Source of the DNA: Clostridia bacterium
GTDB taxonomy: Bacteria > Bacillota > Clostridia > Christensenellales > Borkfalkiaceae
Length of the DNA stretch: 37,842 bases
Direction: 5' to 3'
Assembly: GCA_029062045.1 (NCBI GenBank)
Contig: JAIDQV010000113.1
Span: 1 to 37,842, forward strand
Part shown: positions 1 to 8,517 of the stretch, one piece after another
Position numbering within the stretch: position 1 is the stretch's first letter
How the letters are laid out: each line of letters opens with the position of its first letter
Position numbers and translations under genes: made by a program
Notes under the pieces: model-generated
Database searches by the model: none
Seen by the model: only the letters and a program-made list of their open reading frames with translations
Told to the model about the DNA's origin: nothing

Positions 1-17
1 CATTAAACCGCAATCAT

Positions 18-69
18 TTATACGAAGTTGAAATAGATGTGCCATCTATTGAAACGCAACTTCGTATAA
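18..69. repeat. Imperfect inverted repeat with arms resembling loxP arms (TTATACGAAGTTG ... CAACTTCGTATAA), inner arms AATAGATG/CATCTATT
   Basis: Read directly: 13-bp outer arms 18-30 and 57-69, 8-bp inner arms 32-39 and 43-50, 3-nt loop; 11 bp of each outer arm (TATACGAAGTT/AACTTCGTATA) identical to a loxP arm but in the opposite polarity. Confidence 0.85.
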
Positions 70-80
70 CTAACATTATA

Positions 81-1757
81 TCAATTAACTAAATGTAATG
101 TTTTTAATTGGTCTAAAATTTGTTTATCTAACTCTTTCCCTTCTTCAATTAGAGCCGAATATTCTTGCTCAAAAGTAGCCAGCTTTGACTGAAACTCTTC
201 GGGAGTAATATCAATATGTTCAATTACAATTTCAAAGTATTGCCCCGCACTAAAAGAATATTTCTTATTTTCAATTTGTTCAAATGATACTTTTATTGCA
301 AAATCTTTCTCCTCCTTTTTCGAAATAAAAGTACTAATTATTAATTTTCCTTCTTCAGGTGACAATGCGGTCTTTTGATTTTTTCCTTCCTTAACTTTAC
401 TACCAAGCTTTGACGCATCAATAAGCATAACTTCATTGGTTTCGTTTGTTTTTTCAATAAAAAGTACAGAGACATTGGTCCCAGTGTTTGCAAAAATATT
501 AGAAGGCATAGAAATAACACCTTTTAGTAAGCGATTTTCAATCAAGTATTCTCTTATTGTATATTCAATGCCATTTTGTGCCGTTAAGAATCCCGTGGGA
601 ACAACAATCGCTGCTTTGCCGTTCTCTTTTAAAGAGAATATGATGTGTTGAATGAACATCAAGTAAATTCCCATCGATTCTTTTTTCTTCTTAGGAACAC
701 TTGGAATACCAGCAAAAAATCGTTTTAACCCGTTAGCATCTTTGACTTCACCCCAATTATTCTCAATCTCATCTCTAGTGGAAGAGAAATCGGTTTTGAA
801 CGGTGGATTAGAAACGATATAGTCAAATTTTTTTAAACCTGATGTCTGTTCGTGTTCAATAACATAATGGGCCGGATGCAATAAGGTATCACCTTGAATA
901 ACATTGTGCAAGGAATCTGTTAAGCCGTTTAATAAAAGATTAATTCTTAAAAATCTTGATGATTTATTAGAAATATCTTGAGTATATACAATTGCCCGAG
1001 AAATATTATCTTCACTACCTAATTCGTTTGCTAAGTGAAGGATAAGTGAACCAGAGCCTGCAGACGGATCATATATCTCAGATGCTTGGATTTTTTCTGA
1101 CATTCCAACAAGAATTTCTGCTATTATTTTTGAAATAGCCTGTGGCGTGAAATATTCAGCATATGTTCCGCTTGCAACATTGTAATTTTTAATTAGGTGT
1201 TCAAAGATACGAGAATAAAAGTCAAAGTTATTTTTAAATGCGCCGCTGAAATCGAAGCGTTCTTGAGCAATTGTCGCAAAAATTCTTTTAGCAAAATTAT
1301 TTTTACTTTGACTTTCAACTTCTCCTGAAATAGCCTCAAACAACTTTTTCCTCGTTCCATCGGCCGTTTCGATATTAAAATTTTCATTTCTTGGATTAGT
1401 AGAAATACGATCTAGCGCAGCATCAAATTTTTCATAAAATTTGGTATCCGCTACTTGTTGCATTAGGGCTTCAATAGTATCCTCTTCACCAAATGCAACA
1501 TTACCGGAGTAAGTATCGTAAAATGCATCCAACTCATCGTTTTGATTAGCTAAAATAGTCTTATAATCAACACCAATTGATCTTGCAAACTCTTTAATGC
1601 TATGCATAAATTTATCATTAAGAAATTTATACAAGAAAATAGTAGTGACTATTCTTTCTTCACTAGCTTGATTGGCTAATCCATGTTGCGAACATATGCC
1701 TTGCAAATCGTTAATTATTTCGTCAATTCTACTTTCTAACGAAGAAATTTCCGTCAT
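81..1757 (-). CDS. hsdM: Type I restriction-modification system DNA methyltransferase (M) subunit
   Basis: SAM motif DPSAGSGSLILHLANELG, catalytic NPPF motif, HsdM-type N-terminal helical region; next to hsdR. Confidence 0.95.
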   Translation of the reverse strand: MTEISSLESRIDEIINDLQGICSQHGLANQASEERIVTTIFLYKFLNDKFMHSIKEFARSIGVDYKTILANQNDELDAFYDTYSGNVAFGEEDTIEALMQQVADTKFYEKFDAALDRISTNPRNENFNIETADGTRKKLFEAISGEVESQSKNNFAKRIFATIAQERFDFSGAFKNNFDFYSRIFEHLIKNYNVASGTYAEYFTPQAISKIIAEILVGMSEKIQASEIYDPSAGSGSLILHLANELGSEDNISRAIVYTQDISNKSSRFLRINLLLNGLTDSLHNVIQGDTLLHPAHYVIEHEQTSGLKKFDYIVSNPPFKTDFSSTRDEIENNWGEVKDANGLKRFFAGIPSVPKKKKESMGIYLMFIQHIIFSLKENGKAAIVVPTGFLTAQNGIEYTIREYLIENRLLKGVISMPSNIFANTGTNVSVLFIEKTNETNEVMLIDASKLGSKVKEGKNQKTALSPEEGKLIISTFISKKEEKDFAIKVSFEQIENKKYSFSAGQYFEIVIEHIDITPEEFQSKLATFEQEYSALIEEGKELDKQILDQLKTLHLVN

Positions 1758-1768
1758 CTATTGTCTCC

Positions 1769-4700
1769 TTAACTGTATAACTGTAAATTGATATAAATCC
1801 TAACCAATAAAGAGTCATACCATTCCTTTAGTTTAAGTTCTTTATATATACCTTGTTTTAATAATAGCGTTGTAACCTTCTTTTTTACATTATCAATAAA
1901 GTTAGTCCTACCAAGAAGAATTAAATTATTTACAGAACTAATGCTTGTAACATTTTCTTGTATAATCTTAAGCAACTGTAATAACTTATCTTTATTAACT
2001 TCAGGCATTTCTTTCACGATATCCTGATATGTTTTTACATAAGCAAATTGATTTTCAAAGCGACTTGCCAGCTTCTCATTTTCACGATTTATTGCTTCCG
2101 CTTCATTGATTGCTTTTAATAATTCTTCGTCAATTGCGTCAAGATCGGACAAGTCGCAAATTTGTAACTTCTTAAGAATTTCTTTAATAAATTCATTAAG
2201 TTTAATAACCCTCTCATCGTCTTGGTTTTTAATCTCTTGTACAGCCTTAGACAAGTGTGCAAAACGCTCTTTTGTTTTAATCCCTCCGCCATGCAATGAC
2301 ATATCTAAAATAGTCGTACGCACTTTAATAAAACTGAAAACAATTTCGACCACTTCCTTTTGAGAAAGAATCCTCATTGCATCTACAGGCCTATCTGTTA
2401 TATTAAGAAAATCTATTCTACTCTGAACCAACTTCAACAGCTGACGAATTTCATCTTTGTCTATTTGTTTTGCCTGTTCATCCGCTCTTGATAGTAAAAA
2501 TTCAGTTTTACAGTCTTTGATTTTATTCAGTAGCGACCGCAATGTAAAAAGTTTTCTTTTATCTCCTATGCCATTAAGAAATTTATTAAACTCTTCTTTA
2601 TTCCTTGTATCACAAAAATTATCCAGATCCTCTACAGCTTTTTCATATTTCTTTTGAATATCATCTGGGCTTACAAGAAGCGTAGTTGGACTTACTCCTT
2701 CGCCATCGTCATCTGTAGTTTCAAACTTTAATTCCTCTAAATAACTTGCGACAGTTCTATCATATTCCTCTGTTATATCAACAAAATCTGAGATATACCC
2801 GTAACGATAAATAGTCCCATTTGGACTTTTATATGGCCTATTAACACGAGAAATAGTTTGTAGTAGAGAATGCTCTTTGGGTGCTCTCAATAAGTACATT
2901 TTTTTAAGCCTGTCCACATCATATCCCGTTGTCAACATTAAGTGCACAATCATTATGTCTATCTTATATGCGGGATCTTTAAAAGCTAATTGATTTTGTT
3001 TATTAACTTCAGATGGAATAGACTCATCACTGATAACAAGCCGAGTTTTTAAGCGTGAATTATTTTCAAACCATTTTTGCATTTTGATTGCTTGCGGATT
3101 TGAATTACATACAATCATTCCACCAATGGTTTTATCATCATTAATAAATCTAAAATTCGTAAAATCCGCATCGATATACTTACCTAATGCGCAGATATAT
3201 TCGTCTGATTCCAAAATTTTTGCAGTATCGCCAGACTTTAACTCTAATTCAAGGTTGCGTTTTATCTCTGCTTTTGCAACAGTTTCAATTTCTTCTTTCT
3301 TAATTTTTAAAGTGTAACCGTCAAGAATTGACTTGTCGTAAAAATACTTATGTATATATTCCCCAAAACGGAGATTAGAACGTTCTTTTTTGCCAAGCAA
3401 AGGGGTGCCCGTTAAAGCAATAAAAATTGCGTCCCTATCTATAAGCATTAAATTTCTATAAAATTCACCGGTACCTTTTGAATAGCTTCTATGCGCTTCA
3501 TCAATAAAAAATATCCTTTGTATTTTTGCGTTATAATCGTTATGTGGCGATGGTAAGCTATCAGCAAATTTCTGTATATTTACTATAGTGCAAGAGCCAG
3601 AAGCATTTTTACTTTTGCCAACCGATAACGGCTTGCTTAATTCTTTAATAAATGATTGCTTATCATCAACCCCTATAGCTTCACAATTTCTAATAGAATA
3701 TTCGATTTTAGTTTGCTCTAAAAGGTCAAGCCTATCTACTACATAAAAAAACCTAGCCTGAATTCCTTTTTCAGCATAATAATCACTTAAAATACGGTTA
3801 CAATAAATACTTAAAGCGGTTTTACCGGAACCTTGAGTATGCCAAATTATACCGCTTTTTGTCCCTCTTTTGAGCCTTTCGACTAACGCTCTAGCAGCAA
3901 AAAACTGGGGATAGCGCATAATGTGTTTTTCCCTGACAGCTTTTTCAACATATAAAATCCCATAGTGGATAAAAAACAGAAATCTTTCTTGTTCAAAAAT
4001 TGATGAACAAAATGCATTACAAGGAGAGTCCAATTCCAAACTCGTCTTAAATTCTTCACTTTCCTTAATATCAGGATCATATTTATTATCTTGTAAAATA
4101 AAACTTATTTTTTCTGCGTCATCGGGAATAAATCCATCTGTTTTCTTTTTCTCATCACGGAAAAAGTTGAATGTAGTTTTCTTGCCATTAGGAGTAGAAT
4201 AAAACGAACCGGCCTTGGGGTCTTCACCTCTATCATCGTCAGACTCGTATTCCATATTGTTCGAAAAACAAGTCATTTGTAGCATATTAAAGAACCGCCG
4301 ATTTTCGGGTTCTTCATATCGTTCATTTACCATCCTATCAAATTCGACTTGTATCCCCCCTTCATTATTGGAATTTTTCACTTCGAGAAACGCAAGGGGA
4401 ATACCGTTAACCAAAATGGTTATATCAGGACGAAAAGAACCTTTTAATTTAGATCCAAAAATCAGTTCATTTACAACATAAAATGAATTGTTGCTAATAT
4501 CTTGAAAATCAATAAGCCTTATCCTGTCAACCGGATTAACAAGCCATTCATAAAAATCCTTACCTAAATCATTATTTTTAATTGAAGCAAGTATCTCTCC
4601 CAGTAAGGAATTTATCTCGTCATCCGTAAAATTCCTTCCATTGATTTTTTCTATTGCAGGCTTAAATAAATTTTTAAAAATTTTAGTTTCATTATCTACA

Positions 4701-4810
4701 AAACCACTCTTTATTGCATCACGATACGACTGATACTTATAACCCAATCGTAACAAGTGAATTGTAGCAGGGAATTTAACCCTTGTGTTCTCATTATAAG
4801 GATTTGACAT
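1769..4810 (-). CDS. hsdR: Type I restriction endonuclease R subunit
   Basis: PD...ExK nuclease motif (FRPDITILVNGIPLAFLEVKN), Walker A HTQGSGKTALS, DEAH box FFIDEAHRSYSKG, QTISRVNRPY helicase motif; RBS GGAGG upstream. Confidence 0.95.
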   Translation of the reverse strand: MSNPYNENTRVKFPATIHLLRLGYKYQSYRDAIKSGFVDNETKIFKNLFKPAIEKINGRNFTDDEINSLLGEILASIKNNDLGKDFYEWLVNPVDRIRLIDFQDISNNSFYVVNELIFGSKLKGSFRPDITILVNGIPLAFLEVKNSNNEGGIQVEFDRMVNERYEEPENRRFFNMLQMTCFSNNMEYESDDDRGEDPKAGSFYSTPNGKKTTFNFFRDEKKKTDGFIPDDAEKISFILQDNKYDPDIKESEEFKTSLELDSPCNAFCSSIFEQERFLFFIHYGILYVEKAVREKHIMRYPQFFAARALVERLKRGTKSGIIWHTQGSGKTALSIYCNRILSDYYAEKGIQARFFYVVDRLDLLEQTKIEYSIRNCEAIGVDDKQSFIKELSKPLSVGKSKNASGSCTIVNIQKFADSLPSPHNDYNAKIQRIFFIDEAHRSYSKGTGEFYRNLMLIDRDAIFIALTGTPLLGKKERSNLRFGEYIHKYFYDKSILDGYTLKIKKEEIETVAKAEIKRNLELELKSGDTAKILESDEYICALGKYIDADFTNFRFINDDKTIGGMIVCNSNPQAIKMQKWFENNSRLKTRLVISDESIPSEVNKQNQLAFKDPAYKIDIMIVHLMLTTGYDVDRLKKMYLLRAPKEHSLLQTISRVNRPYKSPNGTIYRYGYISDFVDITEEYDRTVASYLEELKFETTDDDGEGVSPTTLLVSPDDIQKKYEKAVEDLDNFCDTRNKEEFNKFLNGIGDKRKLFTLRSLLNKIKDCKTEFLLSRADEQAKQIDKDEIRQLLKLVQSRIDFLNITDRPVDAMRILSQKEVVEIVFSFIKVRTTILDMSLHGGGIKTKERFAHLSKAVQEIKNQDDERVIKLNEFIKEILKKLQICDLSDLDAIDEELLKAINEAEAINRENEKLASRFENQFAYVKTYQDIVKEMPEVNKDKLLQLLKIIQENVTSISSVNNLILLGRTNFIDNVKKKVTTLLLKQGIYKELKLKEWYDSLLVRIYINLQLYS

Positions 4811-4832
4811 TTCATCCTCCGTATTTTAACTT

Positions 4833-4864
4833 CTTATAACTTTTTATTATCGGAAGTTTATAAG
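4833..4864. repeat. Inverted repeat CTTATAACTT ... AAGTTTATAAG in the XRE-hsdR intergenic leader
   Basis: Read directly: arms 4833-4842 and 4854-4864, one-nt bulge. Confidence 0.6.
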
Positions 4865-4917
4865 TAAAAAAATATATTTAAAAAAATGTTAAGTACACTT
4901 TTATTTACAAAATTGCT

Positions 4918-5112
4918 TTATTGCAACTCAAATAAAATACCGTTATCCTCGCAGAACTTTTTAAAACGGTATAGTGTAAGCTTTTGTGGAACAGCTTTAC
5001 CATTCTCCCAACGGTTAATTGTAGCAAAAGACACATCAAGCTTTCTTGCCAACATTTCCTGACTTAAATTGAGTTTTAGTCTTGTTTCAAGACAGAATTT
5101 AGAGAATTCCAT
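4918..5112 (-). CDS. Small XRE-family helix-turn-helix regulator (64 aa)
   Basis: Cro/C1-type HTH: LNLSQEMLARKLDVSFATINRWENGKAVP; upstream of hsdR on the same strand. Confidence 0.85.
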   Translation of the reverse strand: MEFSKFCLETRLKLNLSQEMLARKLDVSFATINRWENGKAVPQKLTLYRFKKFCEDNGILFELQ

Positions 5113-5136
5113 AATACACCTAAAAAATTATAACAT

Positions 5137-5173
5137 ATTATAGCAAACTCTAACTTAATTGTCAATAATGACA
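5137..5173 (-). promoter_or_regulatory. Consensus sigma-A promoter for the XRE-hsdR-hsdM unit with overlapping inverted repeat TGTCA-N4-TGACA
   Basis: Minus strand TTGACA (5165-5160), 17-nt spacer, TATAAT (5142-5137); dyad 5160-5173 overlaps the -35. Confidence 0.75.
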
Positions 5174-5206
5174 TTAAAGCTTTATTGAGGTAATTACAAA
5201 CCAATT

Positions 5207-5244
5207 AATAAAGCAGAACTTCTATCGAATATTTCTGCTTTATT
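5207..5244 (-). terminator. Intrinsic-terminator-like hairpin downstream of the 516-aa ORF
   Basis: 12-bp arms AATAAAGCAGAA/TTCTGCTTTATT; only A/T-rich, not pure-T, flank. Confidence 0.55.
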
Positions 5245-5258
5245 CTTTCATTAGCTAT

Positions 5259-6809
5259 TTAAATGACAATTCCCGGAATCGCTAAAATCTCAATTTTTTC
5301 ATTACATATGTTGCGAATCCGCTTAATACTATTTCTAACAATATTTATTATTTGTTTGTAATGAACAGTTGTCTCAATGGTACTATGCATTTTAAATATT
5401 GATAAAACTGATTCCAATATAAAAATTAAGCACATATCAGTTCCAATTATTACATTATTAACATCGCCCCAGGCACCACTATTTGCATACCACATATACC
5501 CATTAGCGTGGGAAAGCATTTGGCTCTCCATATAATCTAATAACATCCCTCTATCCCAAGACTTTGCAACATCAGGATTATGAAACTTTTTAATAAAATC
5601 CTTCACTATACATGTTAAGTTTTTGACATTGCCTTTTTCATCGATAGTGTAACCGCTATTATTTAAAAAACCTTTATCAAATTCTTCTTTACTTACACCG
5701 TTAGCATAAAGTGTTTTATAAAGGTTATAGGCATATTCAGTAGAAAATTCTTGTCCCACATTACGCTTTACTTGTATACGTTCGTGTTCTTCTAACAATT
5801 TGAAATGCTCTTCATAAGGAAAATATGATATGTAGCATTTATAAAATGCAGAAAGCATATCCAATACAATTTTCCATTTTGATTTAACTTGCTCACAAAG
5901 ACCGAGCAACTTATCTGAACACATTTCGCTTATCAGTAAGTTCATGCTGACCAGTGTATTAGATGTATAATTTTTATCAAAAAATCGTTTAAAAACTTCA
6001 CTAATATTAACCAAAATCTTACATTCTTGTTGTACCAAATTTTCGTATCTACGCACAATGTTTGACTCATATATTGATGTGTAATATGTATTAAACTCTA
6101 ACTGCGCTGGTTTTAAAGAATGATATTCTTTCATCATAAGAAACAAGATATTAGGAATAGTTTTCCAAACTACCTCGTTCATATAAAAATCATTTACTGA
6201 TGGATGAATTGCTTGGCTGTATAATCCATAAATTTGCGCATATTCTTCACCTAAATTTTCTCCTACTAACTTCCTAAAATTTGTATATGGATCACAAAGA
6301 AATGGCTTATTTGTTTTGATAATAGCGTTAATTTGTTTTTCGCTAAATTTGCCAGCAAGTTTCTCTTTATAAATAGCCGCAGCGTTTTCTTTATCCTTTA
6401 TTAACTTTTCGGGAATTAAAATTTTATCTGCTATATCATCAAAATCTTTATAATAGTGATACTCAATTAAATATACTTGGTGTCGCAGCAATTCAATATG
6501 TAAATCTGTTATCTTGCCATGCTCGTACATTCGCTTTAATGCTAAGCCTTCAAGAAAACATCTAGCAGTAAGAAGCATTCCAAGACTTCCAATATGTTGC
6601 ATTAAGAAATCTTTTATAAAACATTGCGCTTGTGAGGTTAAATAAAAGTCCATTACATCAATGAACGATTCCGAGCCATATAATTTTTCGTCTTCGGAAC
6701 GTTTCATAAGTGAATGATTGTAAGTAAACAATCTTCCCCAAAACAAATTCAGTTGTTCTATAAACTCTTTTGCATTAAAATCCATATCTTTAATAAAATC
6801 TAATTCCAT
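5259..6809 (-). CDS. Uncharacterised helical protein, DUF5677/HEPN-like, possibly two related halves (516 aa)
   Basis: LLTARCFLEGLALKRMYEHG ... IYGLYSQAIHPSVNDFY resembles DUF5677-type motifs; second half has a similar pattern (LLDYMESQMLSHANGYMWY); 6 bp downstream of the DUF2971 gene. Confidence 0.5.
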   Translation of the reverse strand: MELDFIKDMDFNAKEFIEQLNLFWGRLFTYNHSLMKRSEDEKLYGSESFIDVMDFYLTSQAQCFIKDFLMQHIGSLGMLLTARCFLEGLALKRMYEHGKITDLHIELLRHQVYLIEYHYYKDFDDIADKILIPEKLIKDKENAAAIYKEKLAGKFSEKQINAIIKTNKPFLCDPYTNFRKLVGENLGEEYAQIYGLYSQAIHPSVNDFYMNEVVWKTIPNILFLMMKEYHSLKPAQLEFNTYYTSIYESNIVRRYENLVQQECKILVNISEVFKRFFDKNYTSNTLVSMNLLISEMCSDKLLGLCEQVKSKWKIVLDMLSAFYKCYISYFPYEEHFKLLEEHERIQVKRNVGQEFSTEYAYNLYKTLYANGVSKEEFDKGFLNNSGYTIDEKGNVKNLTCIVKDFIKKFHNPDVAKSWDRGMLLDYMESQMLSHANGYMWYANSGAWGDVNNVIIGTDMCLIFILESVLSIFKMHSTIETTVHYKQIINIVRNSIKRIRNICNEKIEILAIPGIVI

Positions 6810-6815
6810 TGAAAA

Positions 6816-7958
6816 TTATTTTAAAATCAATTGCTTTGAGGTGTTCTTTTGACGAATGGGTTTTAAACGATAATCTTTACTTTTATCATCTATAACCATT
6901 TTAAATACAGGTATTTTTTGTTTAAAGGCAATATTTCGTAATATTAGTTCATCAGAATCTTTAATTTTTCTACCTAAATATAGCGCACAAGGTTTTTTCC
7001 AAATATTAGCTGTTTGATCGTAGGGATAATTATTTGAATTATAGCTAACCGTCATGCGCCATTCTTTTTCATAATTCCATTTATTAAATTTATGAAAAAC
7101 TGTTTTTGTTTGCATAAAAATGTCTGAACATGTTATAGACGCTAATACTTTCTGCCATAATGGTTCAGGCACACGTAAATCAAATAGAAATTTTCTTGTA
7201 AACGCATCTTGCATTAAATATCTTGCATAATCAGTTGCCTCAAACATTTTGTCAGCATAAAAAATTGGTAACAATCTATTAAATTTTGGAGTTATACAAG
7301 TTACGCCAAGTTTGGGACAATTGTGACATTCATTATAGTGTTTTTCCCTAAAATCATAGGCTAATGCGAATCCAGAACTATTACTTGCGTAATGGCCCCA
7401 CATAAGCGGCGAACAAATATTTTCACTAAAAGATGAAATCTTTACTACATTCTGTGGCGTATGCGAAATAAATGGGAACTGCGCTTTAAAACCGTTTTCC
7501 ATAAATGTTTTGATAGATAAGCTCATTTCATTAATAGCTTTATTATCAGCGTTTTTAACAATTTCTCTAGCATTCTCGATATATTTAGTCCCAAAAAGGT
7601 CGTACAGTCTCTCGGGAATTGCGTCACCCTCTTTTAATGCTTTCAAAAATATAAGAGTACCGTTTATATCGAACAAACTGTTTAGCTCTGCTAAAATTTC
7701 ATTCTTATCACAATATAGAATTGCATCATAATCATCGTTCATCTTTGCGCCTGTAGCGAACCAAATCTGTTGATTACGAAAAGCGTTTATATTGTTCTCA
7801 TTACATTCTCTAAATTTGTATAACTGTGCTGGTGTATGTTTATCAACCCAATCATTTAGTGGCTTTAAAATCATATCCATTTCTTCTTGGGTTATGGTCG
7901 AAGGAATGATTGTATTATGTAATAAATTGCAATATTCACGATAATCCTTGTTTGTCAT
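6816..7958 (-). CDS. DUF2971 domain protein
   Basis: LYKFRECNENNINAFRNQQIWFATGAKMNDDYDA, SFSENICSPLMWGHYASNSSGFALAYDF, KFNKWNYEKEWRM pattern. Start assigned to ATG at 7958, preceded by GGAGAAAAT, rather than the longer ORF start at 7985. Confidence 0.8.
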   Translation of the reverse strand: MTNKDYREYCNLLHNTIIPSTITQEEMDMILKPLNDWVDKHTPAQLYKFRECNENNINAFRNQQIWFATGAKMNDDYDAILYCDKNEILAELNSLFDINGTLIFLKALKEGDAIPERLYDLFGTKYIENAREIVKNADNKAINEMSLSIKTFMENGFKAQFPFISHTPQNVVKISSFSENICSPLMWGHYASNSSGFALAYDFREKHYNECHNCPKLGVTCITPKFNRLLPIFYADKMFEATDYARYLMQDAFTRKFLFDLRVPEPLWQKVLASITCSDIFMQTKTVFHKFNKWNYEKEWRMTVSYNSNNYPYDQTANIWKKPCALYLGRKIKDSDELILRNIAFKQKIPVFKMVIDDKSKDYRLKPIRQKNTSKQLILK

Positions 7959-8173
7959 ATTTTCTCCAATATTATACCAGCACATAAACGAAACAAACTT
8001 GTGATATTTACTCTTATAGATGTGCTTGCTTTAATTTTTCAATATATTATATACCTTTTTTGTAATTATTCTTATATGAAATGATTATGTTTAAAATATT
8101 ATACAAAATTATAAGCGACATATCAATATCTATTTGCATTACGATTCTTATTTTTAATAGTAATTAAGAGTTT

Positions 8174-8206
8174 CTCACGTAGCGAAAGCCCCGTGAGTTT
8201 TTTGTT
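8174..8206 (+). terminator. Intrinsic terminator on + strand with no obvious upstream + strand gene
   Basis: CTCACG (8174-8179)/CGTGAG (8192-8197) followed by TTTTTTGTTT. Confidence 0.65.
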
Positions 8207-8254
8207 TGAAATTTATTTTAAAATTTTTATCAAAATGGTTGCAAAAATGCCGTT

Positions 8255-8425
8255 CTATTCGGCTACCATATGTAAGGCTTTTTTTCAAAAGCGCATAAAA
8301 ACGGCTTGTTAATCGGCTACCCCTTGTAGGGATATTTAAAAAATTTTTAGGTTATAGGCTAACTTTTAGCTTTATCACTTGGCTACCTATTGTAGAAATA
8401 TTTTAAAAAAATTTTTTAAATATAA
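8255..8425. repeat. Three degenerate repeats with core GGCTACC-N3-TGTA in an AT-rich non-coding region
   Basis: GGCTACCATATGTA at 8261, GGCTACCCCTTGTA at 8315, GGCTACCTATTGTA at 8381; copies 2 and 3 extend through TTGTAGRRATATTT-A-rich-TTTTT. Confidence 0.7.
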
Positions 8426-8462
8426 CAATAACTGTCATGTTTTATTTTTATAATACTAAGCC

Positions 8463-8517
8463 GAGAGGGTATCTCTCAAATACCGTAAGGAGGACAATTT
8501 TTATGAACAGCAGTTGA
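8463..8517 (+). promoter_or_regulatory. Leader-like element: two mutually exclusive hairpins, strong Shine-Dalgarno and a 4-codon ORF (MNSS*)
   Basis: GAGAG/CTCTC (8463-8477) overlaps GGTAT/ATACC (8468-8484); AAGGAGG 8487-8493; ATG AAC AGC AGT TGA 8503-8517. Confidence 0.4.

Noticed and set aside
18-69. Vector loxP contamination
   Set aside because: Arms are in reversed polarity, differ at their ends, and the loxP 8-bp spacer is absent; flanked by native hsdM.
8315-8322. GCTACCCC match between repeat 2 and the tRNA-Gln acceptor end as a possible att site
   Set aside because: Only 8 nt, inverted relative to the tRNA, and not extended on either side.
8255-8425. CRISPR array or Cas12a-type repeat (CTAC...GTAG stem)
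   Set aside because: Only three diverged copies, unequal spacing, no cas genes in the window; the stem resemblance is short and probably chance.
8255-8425. Type III toxin-antitoxin RNA (ToxI-like repeats)
   Set aside because: No small ToxN-like endoribonuclease ORF next to it in the right orientation; repeats not regular enough.
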